Origin: Bacteroidales bacterium
GTDB taxonomy: Bacteria; Bacteroidota; Bacteroidia; Bacteroidales; UBA10428
Assembly: GCA_016926235.1 (NCBI GenBank)
Contig: JAFGOZ010000008.1
Span: forward strand, 1-5,416
Direction: 5' to 3'
Length of the DNA: 5,416 nt
The translations under genes were made by a program, and so were the position numbers. A model generated the notes under the pieces. That model searched no databases, was not told the origin of the DNA, and saw nothing but the letters and a program-made list of their open reading frames with translations. Positions 5,369 to 5,416 of the stretch are shown here, in pieces (within the stretch, counting starts at the first letter, position 1; the number at the start of each line of letters is the position of its first letter).

Positions 5369-5416
5369 AGCCATGAAAAGAATGGAAAAATTGCTTTTGG
5401 ACAGTAAAAGCTTTGA

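Noticed and set aside
1131..5380. Shared 9-mer CATGAAAAG beside both terminators (1131-1139 and 5372-5380)
   Set aside because: A short AT-rich word seen twice; probably chance or a weak local preference, not enough for a feature.
5373..5416. Possible start of a plus-strand gene (MKRMEKLLLDSKSF, open to the right edge)
   Set aside because: Only 14 codons are visible. The GGGAGGG before it belongs to a terminator hairpin that points the other way. It cannot be supported or excluded without sequence to the right.

Overview
The window looks like a chromosomal stretch from a member of the Bacteroidota. The main reasons are a small exported protein with a type A C-terminal sorting domain of the type IX secretion system (T9SS), a fibre protein whose N-terminal module is typical of Bacteroidota surface proteins, and a -7 box of the TAnnTTTG type. 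I cannot place it below phylum. All four genes I can support lie on the minus strand, so transcription runs right to left.

Layout from right to left. Bases 5338-5368 hold a rho-independent terminator for a leftward gene that lies off the right edge. Bases 5100-5337 are the control region of the main operon, with a candidate promoter at 5217-5246 and a long-range inverted repeat in the presumed leader. The operon then has two genes separated by 2 bp. The first (4623-5099) encodes a 158-residue secreted protein with a T9SS type A sorting domain. The second (1153-4620) encodes a 1155-residue modular fibre: signal peptide, a Bacteroidota fibre N-terminal module, a stalk with VGIGT-type repeats, a head of about 16 YadA-like repeats with a 17-residue period, and a DUF1566/Lcl_C-type C-terminal module. 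A strong terminator at 1096-1130 closes the operon.

Further left, 727-1095 is non-coding. It contains a pair of REP-like units, each of three hairpins, in opposite orientation, and then a dyad with three ACGT cores exactly 12 bp apart just upstream of a 60-residue AbrB/MazE-like DNA-binding protein (544-726). The left edge carries the 5' part of an AT-rich membrane methyltransferase gene of the isoprenylcysteine carboxyl methyltransferase type (start at 381, cut at base 1), with a candidate promoter at 479-510.

The likely working unit is the two-gene operon, which appears to make an exported fibrous adhesin and a small T9SS-sorted partner. The fibre has neither an outer-membrane anchor nor its own sorting domain, so how it leaves the cell and stays attached is the main open question. 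The AbrB-like regulator and the methyltransferase seem unrelated to the fibre operon. No phage, CRISPR, transposase or reverse-transcriptase gene is visible.
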